A DNA stretch of 39,531 nucleotides from the NCBI GenBank assembly GCA_030621845.1, contig JAUXHA010000011.1:1-39531 (forward strand), in the 5' to 3' direction. The translations under genes were made by a program, and so were the position numbers. The DNA is from Spongiibacteraceae bacterium (lineage in GTDB: Bacteria; Pseudomonadota; Gammaproteobacteria; Pseudomonadales; Dasaniaceae). A model generated the notes under the pieces. That model was given only the letters and a program-made list of their open reading frames with translations, had not been told where the DNA came from and did not search any database. Positions 24,176-32,503 of the stretch are shown piece by piece (position 1 is the first letter of the stretch; each line of letters begins with the position of its first letter).

Positions 24176-24487
24176 CTAAGCTTTAATACCGGTGATTTTC
24201 ACCTCAGTGTACCACTGACGGTGACCGGCCTGCTTCATCGAATGCTTGCGACGACGAAACTTCATAATTTTGACTTTCTTATGACGACCCTGGGAAATAA
24301 TCTCAGCCGTCACCTTACCGCCTTTTACGTAAGGGGTGCCAATATTAACGTCTTCGCCCTCACCAACCAGCAAAACCTTGTCAAAATCAATTGTTTCACC
24401 CGGGGCTACTTCAATCTTTTCCAGTTTAAGGGTCTCACCCTCGATTACACGATGTTGCTTACCACCGCTTTCTATTACAGCGTACAT
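24176..24487 (-). CDS. rplU: 50S ribosomal protein L21
   Basis: L21 binds 23S rRNA in the large subunit. I start at the ATG at 24487 ([14 protein letters not shown]), preceded by GGAG; a longer frame would add five residues without support. The 103 residues carry the usual ending ([19 protein letters not shown], then YTEVKITGI). It is the first gene of the rplU-rpmA unit and has a long leader with three hairpins. Confidence 0.97.
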   Translation of the reverse strand: MYAVIESGGKQHRVIEGETLKLEKIEVAPGETIDFDKVLLVGEGEDVNIGTPYVKGGKVTAEIISQGRHKKVKIMKFRRRKHSMKQAGHRQWYTEVKITGIKA

Positions 24488-24618
24488 ATCAACTCCACTC
24501 ATTGGCCTGCTTGCAGTATGATTTTCAAGGCCAGCTTACGCTGGGACAAGTCCAGGCACCTAACCTGTCGCCTCGGTAGACCTTCTACCAGAACGAACAG
24601 TAGGTTCGGTTTTTAGGG
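24488..24618 (-). ncRNA. structured leader of rplU-rpmA mRNA
   Basis: On the minus strand the roughly 130-base leader holds three successive hairpins: CGAAC-CTACT-GTTCG (24594-24608), GGTAGA-AGG-TCTACC (24575-24589) and CCAGC-GTAA-GCTGG (24531-24544), the last with a GNRA tetraloop. A ribosomal-protein autoregulatory leader is the likely meaning; the binding protein is not known from the sequence. Confidence 0.5.
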
Positions 24619-24624
24619 GCGTGC

Positions 24625-24653
24625 ATTCTACGGTAATTAATTTTCTATCACAA
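24625..24653 (-). promoter_or_regulatory. rplU-rpmA promoter
   Basis: On the minus strand TTGTGA (24653-24648) and TAGAAT (24630-24625) are 17 bases apart, an almost ideal sigma70 promoter that starts transcription near 24618. Confidence 0.7.
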
Positions 24654-24806
24654 GCCTTTATCAGTGATTACTACCCATTTACCGCCCGTCCCGGGCATCT
24701 TTCGGGACCCTGCACCCATCACACTGCCAACGCTAAAACAGTTTGCCCGGGCAAGTTACCTCCCCCGCCCCGGCAATGCCCCAATGCATTCGGCAGCGAA
24801 GCTGAC

Positions 24807-24835
24807 TTGACAGCAAGCCGACGCCTCCATAGCAT
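24807..24835 (+). promoter_or_regulatory. ispB promoter
   Basis: Consensus TTGACA (24807-24812) and TAGCAT (24830-24835) are 17 bases apart, about 40 bases before the ispB start. It diverges from the rplU promoter. Confidence 0.65.
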
Positions 24836-24875
24836 TCCGTGCTCCGCCGCCTAAAACAAAGATGAAGCACTTTAC

Positions 24876-25838
24876 ATGCAGCAAGCCCGCAATCTCGTAG
24901 CCAAAGAATTTGAAGCCGTTAACCAGCTTATTATTAAACAACTGCACTCCAATGTTCCGCTGGTAGAAAACATCGGCCACTATATTGTTGATGCCGGTGG
25001 AAAACGCCTAAGACCCTTACTGTGCCTGCTCTGCGCTGGTACCAGTAGCAATTTGCATGACCAGCATATCACCCTCGCCGCGGTGATTGAGTTCATACAT
25101 ACCGCCACCTTACTACACGATGATGTGGTCGACATATCGACCCTGAGGCGCGGTAAACCCACCGCCAATGCCACCTGGGATAATGCTTCGAGCGTTCTGG
25201 TTGGCGACTTTCTTTATACCCGGGCTTTCCAGCTGCTGGTCAGTATTGGCAATATGCCGGTGATGGAATTAATGGCAGAAACAACCAATACCATTGCCGA
25301 AGGCGAAGTGCTACAACTGGTCAAGGCCGGCAACCCGGATACCACAGAAGAAGAGTACTACCAGGTAATAAAAAACAAAACGGCGGTCTTATTCGCCGCC
25401 GCCTGCGCCGGCAGCGCCATGCTCGCCAGCCAGGATAAGGCGCAAGTTGATCAGTTTTATCACTACGGAATGCATTTGGGTAATGCCTTCCAGCTCATTG
25501 ATGACGTTCTCGACTACCAGGGCGACCCTCAGCAAATGGGTAAAAATATTGGTGACGACCTCTCCGAAGGTAAGCCTACCCTCCCGCTTATCTATGCGAT
25601 GGCACATACCAGGGAAAACCAGCGGGCACTTATCCAGCAATCGCTGATAGAAAAAGACATCAGCCACCTGAACGACATCATCGCCATAGTGTCTTCATGT
25701 GGTGCGCTCGATTATACCCGTCAACAAGCTCTTAATCACAGCAACAAAGCCCGGCAATGTCTTCTTGACCTTGCCGACAGTGACTACAAAAGCAGCTTGA
25801 TTCGCCTGGCAGAACTGGCCGTATCACGAAAAAAATAA
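24876..25838 (+). CDS. ispB: octaprenyl (polyprenyl) diphosphate synthase
   Basis: IspB extends farnesyl diphosphate with isopentenyl units to make the side chain of ubiquinone and menaquinone. The 320 residues have GGKRLRP near 41-47, the first aspartate-rich motif LLHDDVVD (D82, D83, D86) and the second LIDDVLDYQGD (D209, D210, D213). The position divergent from rplU-rpmA is the usual gammaproteobacterial order. Chain length (octaprenyl against nonaprenyl) cannot be told with confidence from sequence alone. Confidence 0.95.
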   Translation: MQQARNLVAKEFEAVNQLIIKQLHSNVPLVENIGHYIVDAGGKRLRPLLCLLCAGTSSNLHDQHITLAAVIEFIHTATLLHDDVVDISTLRRGKPTANATWDNASSVLVGDFLYTRAFQLLVSIGNMPVMELMAETTNTIAEGEVLQLVKAGNPDTTEEEYYQVIKNKTAVLFAAACAGSAMLASQDKAQVDQFYHYGMHLGNAFQLIDDVLDYQGDPQQMGKNIGDDLSEGKPTLPLIYAMAHTRENQRALIQQSLIEKDISHLNDIIAIVSSCGALDYTRQQALNHSNKARQCLLDLADSDYKSSLIRLAELAVSRKK

Positions 25839-25964
25839 GCTAAATCCACAACGGTTCGTGATGGCCGTCACACCATCGGCACTCGGTGATTGCATCGAAT
25901 ATAAATACCCCTAATATGAATGACATACAGGCGCTATTCCTTATATTAACTCTGCAAAACTAAT

Positions 25965-26357
25965 ATGAAAGTCAAAACACTTTTCTCAATACGACTGGTC
26001 GCTTTATTCGCGCTTTGTGCCCTTCTCTCGGCGTGTGGCGGCGGCTCTGGTGGCGGTGAAGAGTCAGCTGGCAGCGAACGAGGTTCAAATAACCTGGCAG
26101 TATCATGGAATATGCCCGACTCCCGGCTCGATGGCTCGGATCTCCCAGCCCATGAAATTGGCGGCTATTTAATCCATCACCGGCATGAAAACCCGGACGT
26201 TGAGATGGGTGACGTCATCGCCATCAATGATTCCCAGGCCACCGACTACACATTATCGTCCCTGCCCAGCGGCACCCACTACTTCGCCATTTCAGCCTAT
26301 GACATCGACGGTATCCAGAGCGAACTCTCGGAAACCGTCATTGCCGTACTCCCCTGA
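25965..26357 (+). CDS. lipoprotein with a fibronectin type III-like domain
   Basis: The 130-residue product has a lipoprotein signal (SIRLVALFALCALLSAC) with the lipidated Cys at 24, then a Gly/Ser linker (CGGGSGGGEES). Residues 44-130 resemble one FN3 domain: NLAVSWNMP, GYLIHHRHENPD, YTLSSLPSGTHYFAISAYDIDGIQSELSE. FN3 lipoproteins of this sort are often surface-bound and sugar- or matrix-related. It lies alone between ispB and the DUF1631 gene, and may be linked with the downstream PEP-CTERM-type genes, but this is only position. Confidence 0.78.
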   Translation: MKVKTLFSIRLVALFALCALLSACGGGSGGGEESAGSERGSNNLAVSWNMPDSRLDGSDLPAHEIGGYLIHHRHENPDVEMGDVIAINDSQATDYTLSSLPSGTHYFAISAYDIDGIQSELSETVIAVLP

Positions 26358-26679
26358 ATCGATACCCCGATAAACCAAAACAGCTTCACCTGCCACATCC
26401 TTCGTTATAGGGAAAATCACCAACATAGCCAACACAAAGAAACCGGCGATAGTGACCGCTTACATACATGCACCGCAGCCGCACTCACCCCTGCTGCCCA
26501 GCAGGTAACACAAGGCAAACCCCTCCCCGCTAAAGCATCGATTATTTACCTATTAATAATGCGCTATTTACCTTATGATTTAGATCGAGCCAATCCACTT
26601 CCAATAATTAAGGCTATGGTATCTGAGCGGGGGTTTTTGGCCGAATTCGCCGATTACAATCCGGGATATTTGAAAACCA
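26358..26679. other. intergenic region before the DUF1631 gene
   Basis: No gene was seen in 322 bases. The right half is A+T-rich and holds a direct repeat of TATTTACCT at 26543-26551 and 26565-26573, 22 bases apart (two helical turns), a possible regulator site or promoter region. Confidence 0.45.
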
Positions 26680-28899
26680 ATGACAAAGGAAAAAGACTAT
26701 CTAAAAATGGTTGATGGCTCGGCAAAGTCCCAGCCACAAATCCCCCCTATTATCTCTCAGGTTAAAGACAGCTCGCTATCCATCTTCACCTCACATCTCG
26801 AAACACTTTTTTCCAGCTGTGACGACCTGTTTTTTGACCTGTCCAGTCGGGCCACAAGTAATAACGAACAAAATCTCTACTTTGAATCCATGAGAGAGGT
26901 TCGCCTGAAGAAATCCGGCGTTATTGATACCTTTAGCAATGAGCTGGGAAAATTCTTTTTCGGGCTATTTGACCCCGGTACACTAGCAAGCAACAATCAG
27001 GATAAACTTTCCAAAGAGCAGAACATAGATCATCATTCTCTCAGTCTGGTACAAAATGATGCCCTTGAGCAAAACGTCGCGCTTTCAAGCATGGTCAGCA
27101 AAGCCAGAAACAACTGCCAGGAAAGTATCTATCACCTGAACCTCAGATTCGACTACCTGTCACCATCAACTCAGGTAACTAACAACAACAACCCGCTTGA
27201 TCCTCAACAAGTTTGCCAGGCGTTTTCTACGGCCTGTGAAATTCTGGATATCAACATCAAAGCCAGAATTATTATTTTCAAACAATTTGATCGCTATGTT
27301 GCCAGCAAATTAGCCACCGTCTATTCCAGTGCCAATGGACTTTTAATTAATGCCGGCGTGCTTCCCAAAATCCTCAGCCATGAGCAGGAAAAGAAAACCG
27401 CAGCGAGCAGTCAACAACAGGCGGATAATAACCCTGAAGATTCTCACCAGGAACAGCTGTTTGATTTTTCTGAATTAACCACACTGCTCGCATCCATGAG
27501 AAAATTGGGCCTGCAAGTGCTTCCCCAGTACACCGCTTATTCGGCAAATCCCGGCCCCACCCTGCCACAAACAGAGCTTTTACTTTTGTTGGGCAGCTTG
27601 CAACAACAAATAAATCAGCAGCTTTCCCAGCAGGAGCAGTCCATAAGTGTCCGGGATGTCGTCGACAGCATTCTTTCCAATTCGAATACCGAGCCTCCCA
27701 GGGCACTGAAACAACCGGATGAAGACATCATCAACCTGGTGGCTATGTTTTTCGACTTTGTACTCGATGATCGAAACCTGCCCCTTCCCATACAAGCGCT
27801 TATCGGCAGGCTACAAATACCTGTATTAAAAATCGCCTTACATGACAAAAACTTTTTTAATAATAATACTCATCCTGCGCGCAAGCTGATCAATACTATA
27901 GCCAATGCCAGCATAGGTCTGGATGAGTCAAATCTTTCTGAAAAAGATCGTTTTTATAGTAAGGTCAGTAATATCATCCAAAGTATAACCGAGCACCATA
28001 CCGAAAGTGACCAGCTGTTTGCCGAACAATTGCTCGAACTACAGAGCTTTATCGAGCAACAGGAGCACAAATCTACCCTCGTAGAAAAACGCACCAGCCA
28101 GGTTGCTGAAGGGCAAGCCAAAACCAATCTTGCGAAATCCACCGCCCAAAAGCTTCTTTTCGAAAAACTTGAACGGCTGACACTTCCCGATTACATTAGC
28201 GAATTCCTTACCGACCAATGGCTAAACCTTTTAATCCTTACCCACCTGAGACACGGTGAGAGCAGCTCGGAATGGATAGAGGCACTGCAACTGGTAGATG
28301 ACTTGATTTGGGCGTGCCAGAATCACCCGGATGAAAAATCATTGCAGCGCTACCATAAGATCAAACCGGGTCTTATTGAGCGTATCGGTTCTGGCTTGAG
28401 CAATATATCCAATACTGATGACACCGTGATTGAAACCATACAATTTATAGAGGCCAGCCTTGACCTGATACGCTCAAATGAAGACAGCGCCAACTTCAGA
28501 CCCCTAAGTGCCGCTCAAGCCATGAATCTTGGTCACACACCTGGCAGTGGCAGTAAAACCTGGAAAAACATGAGCGGGATTGAGCGTCAACAGGCTCGTT
28601 ATAAAGCGCTAACCTATGAGTACATTCGCAAAGTAGAACAACTCCCCATCCACACCTGGGTCTCTTATCAACTGGAAAACGAAGGAAAAACCATTCGCTG
28701 CAAATTATCCTCAATCATTAGAACCTCGGACAGTTATGTATTCGTAAATCGCTTCGGTTTTAAGATTCTGGAAAAACAGAGAAAAGAATTTGCCTATGAC
28801 ATGCAAGAAGGCCGGGCAACGCCTCTTGAAAACGGCCAGTTATTTGATCGAGCAATGAGCAATATTGTCACCAATCTTCGACAGCTTGGTGGAAAGTAG
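26680..28899 (+). CDS. DUF1631 family protein
   Basis: This large cytoplasmic protein of 739 residues matches the DUF1631 family of uncharacterised proteobacterial proteins, sometimes mislabelled thymidine phosphorylase. Typical parts are FFDLSSRATSNNEQNLYFESMREVR (seen near 50-75, cited in part: LYFESMREVR), the helical middle with LLLLGSLQQQI and PLPIQALIGRLQIPVLKIAL, and an end part (from about 630) with YIRKVEQLPIHTWVSYQL, which is PilZ-like in style. The start at 26680 lacks a good ribosome site; the ATG at 26707 is an alternative. It precedes prsK by about 100 bases. Function is unknown; a role in cyclic-di-GMP or surface behaviour is speculation. Confidence 0.82.
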   Translation: MTKEKDYLKMVDGSAKSQPQIPPIISQVKDSSLSIFTSHLETLFSSCDDLFFDLSSRATSNNEQNLYFESMREVRLKKSGVIDTFSNELGKFFFGLFDPGTLASNNQDKLSKEQNIDHHSLSLVQNDALEQNVALSSMVSKARNNCQESIYHLNLRFDYLSPSTQVTNNNNPLDPQQVCQAFSTACEILDINIKARIIIFKQFDRYVASKLATVYSSANGLLINAGVLPKILSHEQEKKTAASSQQQADNNPEDSHQEQLFDFSELTTLLASMRKLGLQVLPQYTAYSANPGPTLPQTELLLLLGSLQQQINQQLSQQEQSISVRDVVDSILSNSNTEPPRALKQPDEDIINLVAMFFDFVLDDRNLPLPIQALIGRLQIPVLKIALHDKNFFNNNTHPARKLINTIANASIGLDESNLSEKDRFYSKVSNIIQSITEHHTESDQLFAEQLLELQSFIEQQEHKSTLVEKRTSQVAEGQAKTNLAKSTAQKLLFEKLERLTLPDYISEFLTDQWLNLLILTHLRHGESSSEWIEALQLVDDLIWACQNHPDEKSLQRYHKIKPGLIERIGSGLSNISNTDDTVIETIQFIEASLDLIRSNEDSANFRPLSAAQAMNLGHTPGSGSKTWKNMSGIERQQARYKALTYEYIRKVEQLPIHTWVSYQLENEGKTIRCKLSSIIRTSDSYVFVNRFGFKILEKQRKEFAYDMQEGRATPLENGQLFDRAMSNIVTNLRQLGGK

Positions 28900-29007
28900 C
28901 AATAGCCTGAAACTCACGTCTTTTTTAGCCGCTGCATACCAAAATAAATAAATGAATGAACAGCAAGTTCTGTATGTTCATACAAATTGAGTTGGTTTTT
29001 TGTAAAC

Positions 29008-31056
29008 ATGGAATACAACAACATTGCCTACATCAGCTATATGGGTGGTGGCATTATATTTGCCGCACTAACGCTGACTTTTTTTTACCTCTGGCAACAA
29101 AAAATCGTCCACTTTTCCCTGGTTATTGCCAGCCTGATCAGTGTCATCTGGCAGCTAGTCATTGCCGCTCAAAATCATGGCTACCCCATCGGCTTGCCGC
29201 TATTAATTTTTCTTGAAACGGTACGCTACGGCAGCTGGATTATCGCTCTAGTCGCCTCCATAAAATTCTCAGCAGGACAGCAACTTCCCTTTCAGGTTAA
29301 TTTTGTTATTCACGGAATATGGCTTATTTCCCTGGGAATAATCATCGGCCTGGTGGCAAGCAACCACCCTCTTATAGAAAATACCAACCTGCTGATATGG
29401 AACAGTCTTATTCTATCGATACTCGGATTAATTTCTGTCGAACAATTATATCGAAACACACACAAAAACCGCCTGATAAAATTATTAAGCGTAACCATTG
29501 GAGCTATTTTTGTTTATGATATATATGTTTTTTCATACAGCTTAATTTTCAATATTATCGATCAAAGTCTTTGGCAATCGCGCGGCGCAGTTAATGGTTT
29601 AGCCGGCTTGATTACCGCTATTGGCGTATTAGTTATCTCTAATCGCTACCCGGAAAAAACTTCTTTCGCAATCTCCAGGCCTGTTGTTTTTTATACCACC
29701 AGCATGACATTTGCCGGATGTTTTTTGGCATTAATGGCAGTAGGCGGGTATTACGTTCAGCTATATGGTGGCAGCTGGGGCACGATAATCCAAACACTGG
29801 TTTTATTTACTGCCCTGCTCGCCATCACCATTGTTTTTGTCTCATACACAGCCCGCTCAAAGCTGAATGTGTGGATTAACAAGAATTTCTTTAGCCATAA
29901 ATATGATTATCGCGTTGAATGGATAAAACTAATTAATTACCTCTCTCAACCTGCCAATGAAGAAGATTTCCATCAGCGGGCTATCAAGGCCATAGCCTCT
30001 ATCTTTAAAAGTCCGCAAGGCGCTCTTTGGCTTGAACATAACCACCTTTTCAGCCCCGCCTCTTCTTACAACATGCCGCTTCCCAACAATCGTTTTGTAG
30101 AAGACATTAACAGCCCATTTTGCCAAACTTTACTGGAGCAAGAATGGGTGTTTTCTCCTTATTCCCCTGACAATGAACAACTAAGCTTACTGAATGAGTT
30201 ATTGCCAACATGGATATATGAAATATCCGAACTCTGGTTGATACTCCCGCTGATGACCGAAAAAAAATTAATAGGCTTCATGACACTAGCCCAGCCCCAG
30301 CATGACAAATCCCTCACCTGGGAAGATCTTGACTTACTAAAAGCATCCGGCCGCCAGGTTGCCAGCTATCTGGACAGGCATAAAGCCGCCGAACAGCTGA
30401 CTGAATCCAAACAATTCGATACTTTCAACAAATTAACAGCCTTCATCATGCACGACTTGAAAAATCTGATTGCCCAACAGGCCCTGGTAGTGGAAAACGC
30501 CGCGAAACATAAGGATAACCCTGCTTTCGTTGAGGATGCCATTAAGACGATTGACAACTCCGTAAGCCGGATGAGTAATTTATTACGGAAATTACAGCAT
30601 AAAGGGCCAAGCGAAGTAAAAAATCTTGATCTTGAAAAAATACTAATCGATGTCATTAAGAAATGTCATGATATTAAGCCTACACCCTCACTTCGACTTG
30701 AATCCAGTGATATAAGAGTGAACGCAGACCCTGACTATCTCATTATGACGCTGGCAAACATCATTAAAAACGCCCAGGAAGCTACTAAAAATAAAGGCTT
30801 TGTTGATATCACCTTATACAAAAAAGATGGCTATGCCATTATAATAGTCGAAGATAATGGTTCAGGCATGGATGAAGATTTTATTAAAGATCGTCTATTC
30901 AAACCTTTTGACACGACAAAATCGGGCAAAGGAATGGGCATCGGCGTTTACCAAACCCAGGAATTTATCACCAGCCTGAATGGTAGCATTACTGTTAACA
31001 GTGCCCTTGGTGAGGGAACTACATTTAAGATTACAATCCCTATTTGCGTAATTTAA
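29008..31056 (+). CDS. prsK: PEP-CTERM system histidine kinase PrsK
   Basis: PrsK is the membrane sensor kinase of the exosortase A/PEP-CTERM regulatory pair. I prefer the ATG at 29008 (682 residues) to an in-frame TTG at 28987; neither has a clear ribosome site. About nine membrane segments fill residues 1-285, a GAF domain follows (about 315-455), then the phosphoacceptor His482 in IMHDLKNLIAQQ and an ATPase core (NIIKNAQEATKN, VEDNGSGM, GKGMGIGVYQ). The MHDLKN box and this architecture are those of PrsK. The partner prsR follows after 18 bases. The signal sensed is unknown. Confidence 0.9.
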   Translation: MEYNNIAYISYMGGGIIFAALTLTFFYLWQQKIVHFSLVIASLISVIWQLVIAAQNHGYPIGLPLLIFLETVRYGSWIIALVASIKFSAGQQLPFQVNFVIHGIWLISLGIIIGLVASNHPLIENTNLLIWNSLILSILGLISVEQLYRNTHKNRLIKLLSVTIGAIFVYDIYVFSYSLIFNIIDQSLWQSRGAVNGLAGLITAIGVLVISNRYPEKTSFAISRPVVFYTTSMTFAGCFLALMAVGGYYVQLYGGSWGTIIQTLVLFTALLAITIVFVSYTARSKLNVWINKNFFSHKYDYRVEWIKLINYLSQPANEEDFHQRAIKAIASIFKSPQGALWLEHNHLFSPASSYNMPLPNNRFVEDINSPFCQTLLEQEWVFSPYSPDNEQLSLLNELLPTWIYEISELWLILPLMTEKKLIGFMTLAQPQHDKSLTWEDLDLLKASGRQVASYLDRHKAAEQLTESKQFDTFNKLTAFIMHDLKNLIAQQALVVENAAKHKDNPAFVEDAIKTIDNSVSRMSNLLRKLQHKGPSEVKNLDLEKILIDVIKKCHDIKPTPSLRLESSDIRVNADPDYLIMTLANIIKNAQEATKNKGFVDITLYKKDGYAIIIVEDNGSGMDEDFIKDRLFKPFDTTKSGKGMGIGVYQTQEFITSLNGSITVNSALGEGTTFKITIPICVI

Positions 31057-31074
31057 ACACGGTTGACTTTATAT

Positions 31075-32424
31075 ATGACTACCGATAAACAAGACAAAAT
31101 CCTGCTCATTGTCGAAGATGACCCCGGCTTACAAAGCCAGTTAAAATGGCATTTTGATGATTACAACGTCATTATTGCTGGCGACCGGGAAAGTGCTATT
31201 GCCGCCATCCGCCAATACGAACCTGCTGTTATTTTACAAGACCTTGGACTCCCCCCTGATGAAGAAGGCGTAGAAGAGGGGTTCAAAACGGTACAAGAAA
31301 CAATTGCTATCGCCCCAATGTCAAAAATTATTGTCGTCACAGGAAATCATGACTACGAAAATGCGGTACGCGCAGTGGCTCTTGGTGCCTATGATTTCTA
31401 TCAAAAGCCTATAAATACTGAAACGCTTGATCTCATAGTACAGAGAGCATACAACATTTTTGATCTGGAACTGCAAAATCTAAAACTACAACCATTAGAA
31501 CAATCTCCCCTGGACGGGGTTATAGCGTCTGACCCACAAATGTTGAGAATTTGTGGCACCATTGAAAAAGTATCTCCAACCAATGTCACCTGCACACTTC
31601 TTGGTGAAAGCGGAACGGGAAAAGAAGTGTTTGCCCGGGCAATTCACAACTTAAGCCCTAGAAGCAAGCATAATTTCGTTGCCATTAATTGTGCAGCCGT
31701 ACCCGAAAACCTGATTGAAAGTGAACTATTCGGTTATGAAAAAGGTGCATTTACCGGTGCAGGCAAACGCACTATAGGCAAGGTTGAATACGCCAATGAA
31801 GGGACTTTATTTTTAGATGAAATTGGTGATATGCCGCTTCCTCTACAAGCCAAACTACTTCGATTTCTACAGGAAAGAGTCATTGAACGAGTGGGTGGCC
31901 GAGAAGAAATTCCCGTTGATGTAAGGGTTGTATGCGCGACCAACAAAAACCTCGAGCAAATGTCATCGGAAGGAAGTTTTCGGGAAGACCTGTATTATAG
32001 AATTTGTGAGATGGTAATAAATATCCCTCCTTTGCGCGAACGCGAGGGCGATAAAATTTTACTGGCCAATCATCTGCTTAATAAATTTTCTGAGGCAGAG
32101 AAAAAATCCATAAAAGGTTATACATCCGAAGCCACCCAAGCTATAGAGAGTTATAACTGGCCAGGAAATATCCGCGAAATGGAAAACAAAATAAAGAGGT
32201 CGGTGATTATGTGCGAAACAAAGCACATCACTCCCGCCGACCTTGACCTGGAAAGCACAGAGCCTCTGTCGATAAATCTACGTCAGGTGAGGCAAAACGC
32301 GGAAAAAAGTGCCATTAGCAAAGCATTATTAATAACCGGCGGAAACAACTCCGCCGCGGCAAAATTACTAGGGATAACACGCCCCACCCTGTATGACTTA
32401 ATTAAAAAATATGGCTTACAATAG
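31075..32424 (+). CDS. prsR: PEP-CTERM-box response regulator PrsR, sigma54-dependent
   Basis: PrsR is the NtrC-type activator paired with PrsK. I start at the ATG at 31075 (449 residues); an upstream TTG is less likely. The receiver domain has phosphoacceptor D56 in QDLGLPPDEEGVEEG, a family-typical loop. The AAA+ domain has Walker A GESGTGKE (177-184) and the sigma54-contact loop GAFTGA (224-229); Walker B is TLFLDEIGDM. A Fis-type helix-turn-helix ends the protein (NSAAAKLLGITRPTLYDLIKKY). In relatives it activates sigma54 promoters of PEP-CTERM protein genes. No such target promoter was recognised in the window. Confidence 0.93.
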   Translation: MTTDKQDKILLIVEDDPGLQSQLKWHFDDYNVIIAGDRESAIAAIRQYEPAVILQDLGLPPDEEGVEEGFKTVQETIAIAPMSKIIVVTGNHDYENAVRAVALGAYDFYQKPINTETLDLIVQRAYNIFDLELQNLKLQPLEQSPLDGVIASDPQMLRICGTIEKVSPTNVTCTLLGESGTGKEVFARAIHNLSPRSKHNFVAINCAAVPENLIESELFGYEKGAFTGAGKRTIGKVEYANEGTLFLDEIGDMPLPLQAKLLRFLQERVIERVGGREEIPVDVRVVCATNKNLEQMSSEGSFREDLYYRICEMVINIPPLREREGDKILLANHLLNKFSEAEKKSIKGYTSEATQAIESYNWPGNIREMENKIKRSVIMCETKHITPADLDLESTEPLSINLRQVRQNAEKSAISKALLITGGNNSAAAKLLGITRPTLYDLIKKYGLQ

Positions 32425-32503
32425 CCCTAATGCCTCAGTACTTATTTTAAAGAAACATCGACATTAAGCGTATAAAAATATCGCAGAAACAGTGGAATAA
32501 AAC

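Noticed and set aside
24688-24708. GTCCCG/CGGGAC hairpin between rplU and ispB
   Set aside because: The stem is only 6 bases, with no T-run and no gene end nearby; I could not assign it a role.
24621-24854. plus-strand open frame between rplU and ispB
   Set aside because: It overlaps both divergent promoters, has no ribosome site and reads as low-complexity Pro/Ala/Arg sequence.
25880-25905. possible sigma54 promoter GGCAC...TTGCA before the FN3 lipoprotein
   Set aside because: The distance between the GG and GC elements is 12 bases, not the required 10.
28987-29007. TTG start for prsK
   Set aside because: It has no ribosome site and adds seven residues before a normal ATG; the ATG at 29008 gives the usual beginning with a membrane segment.
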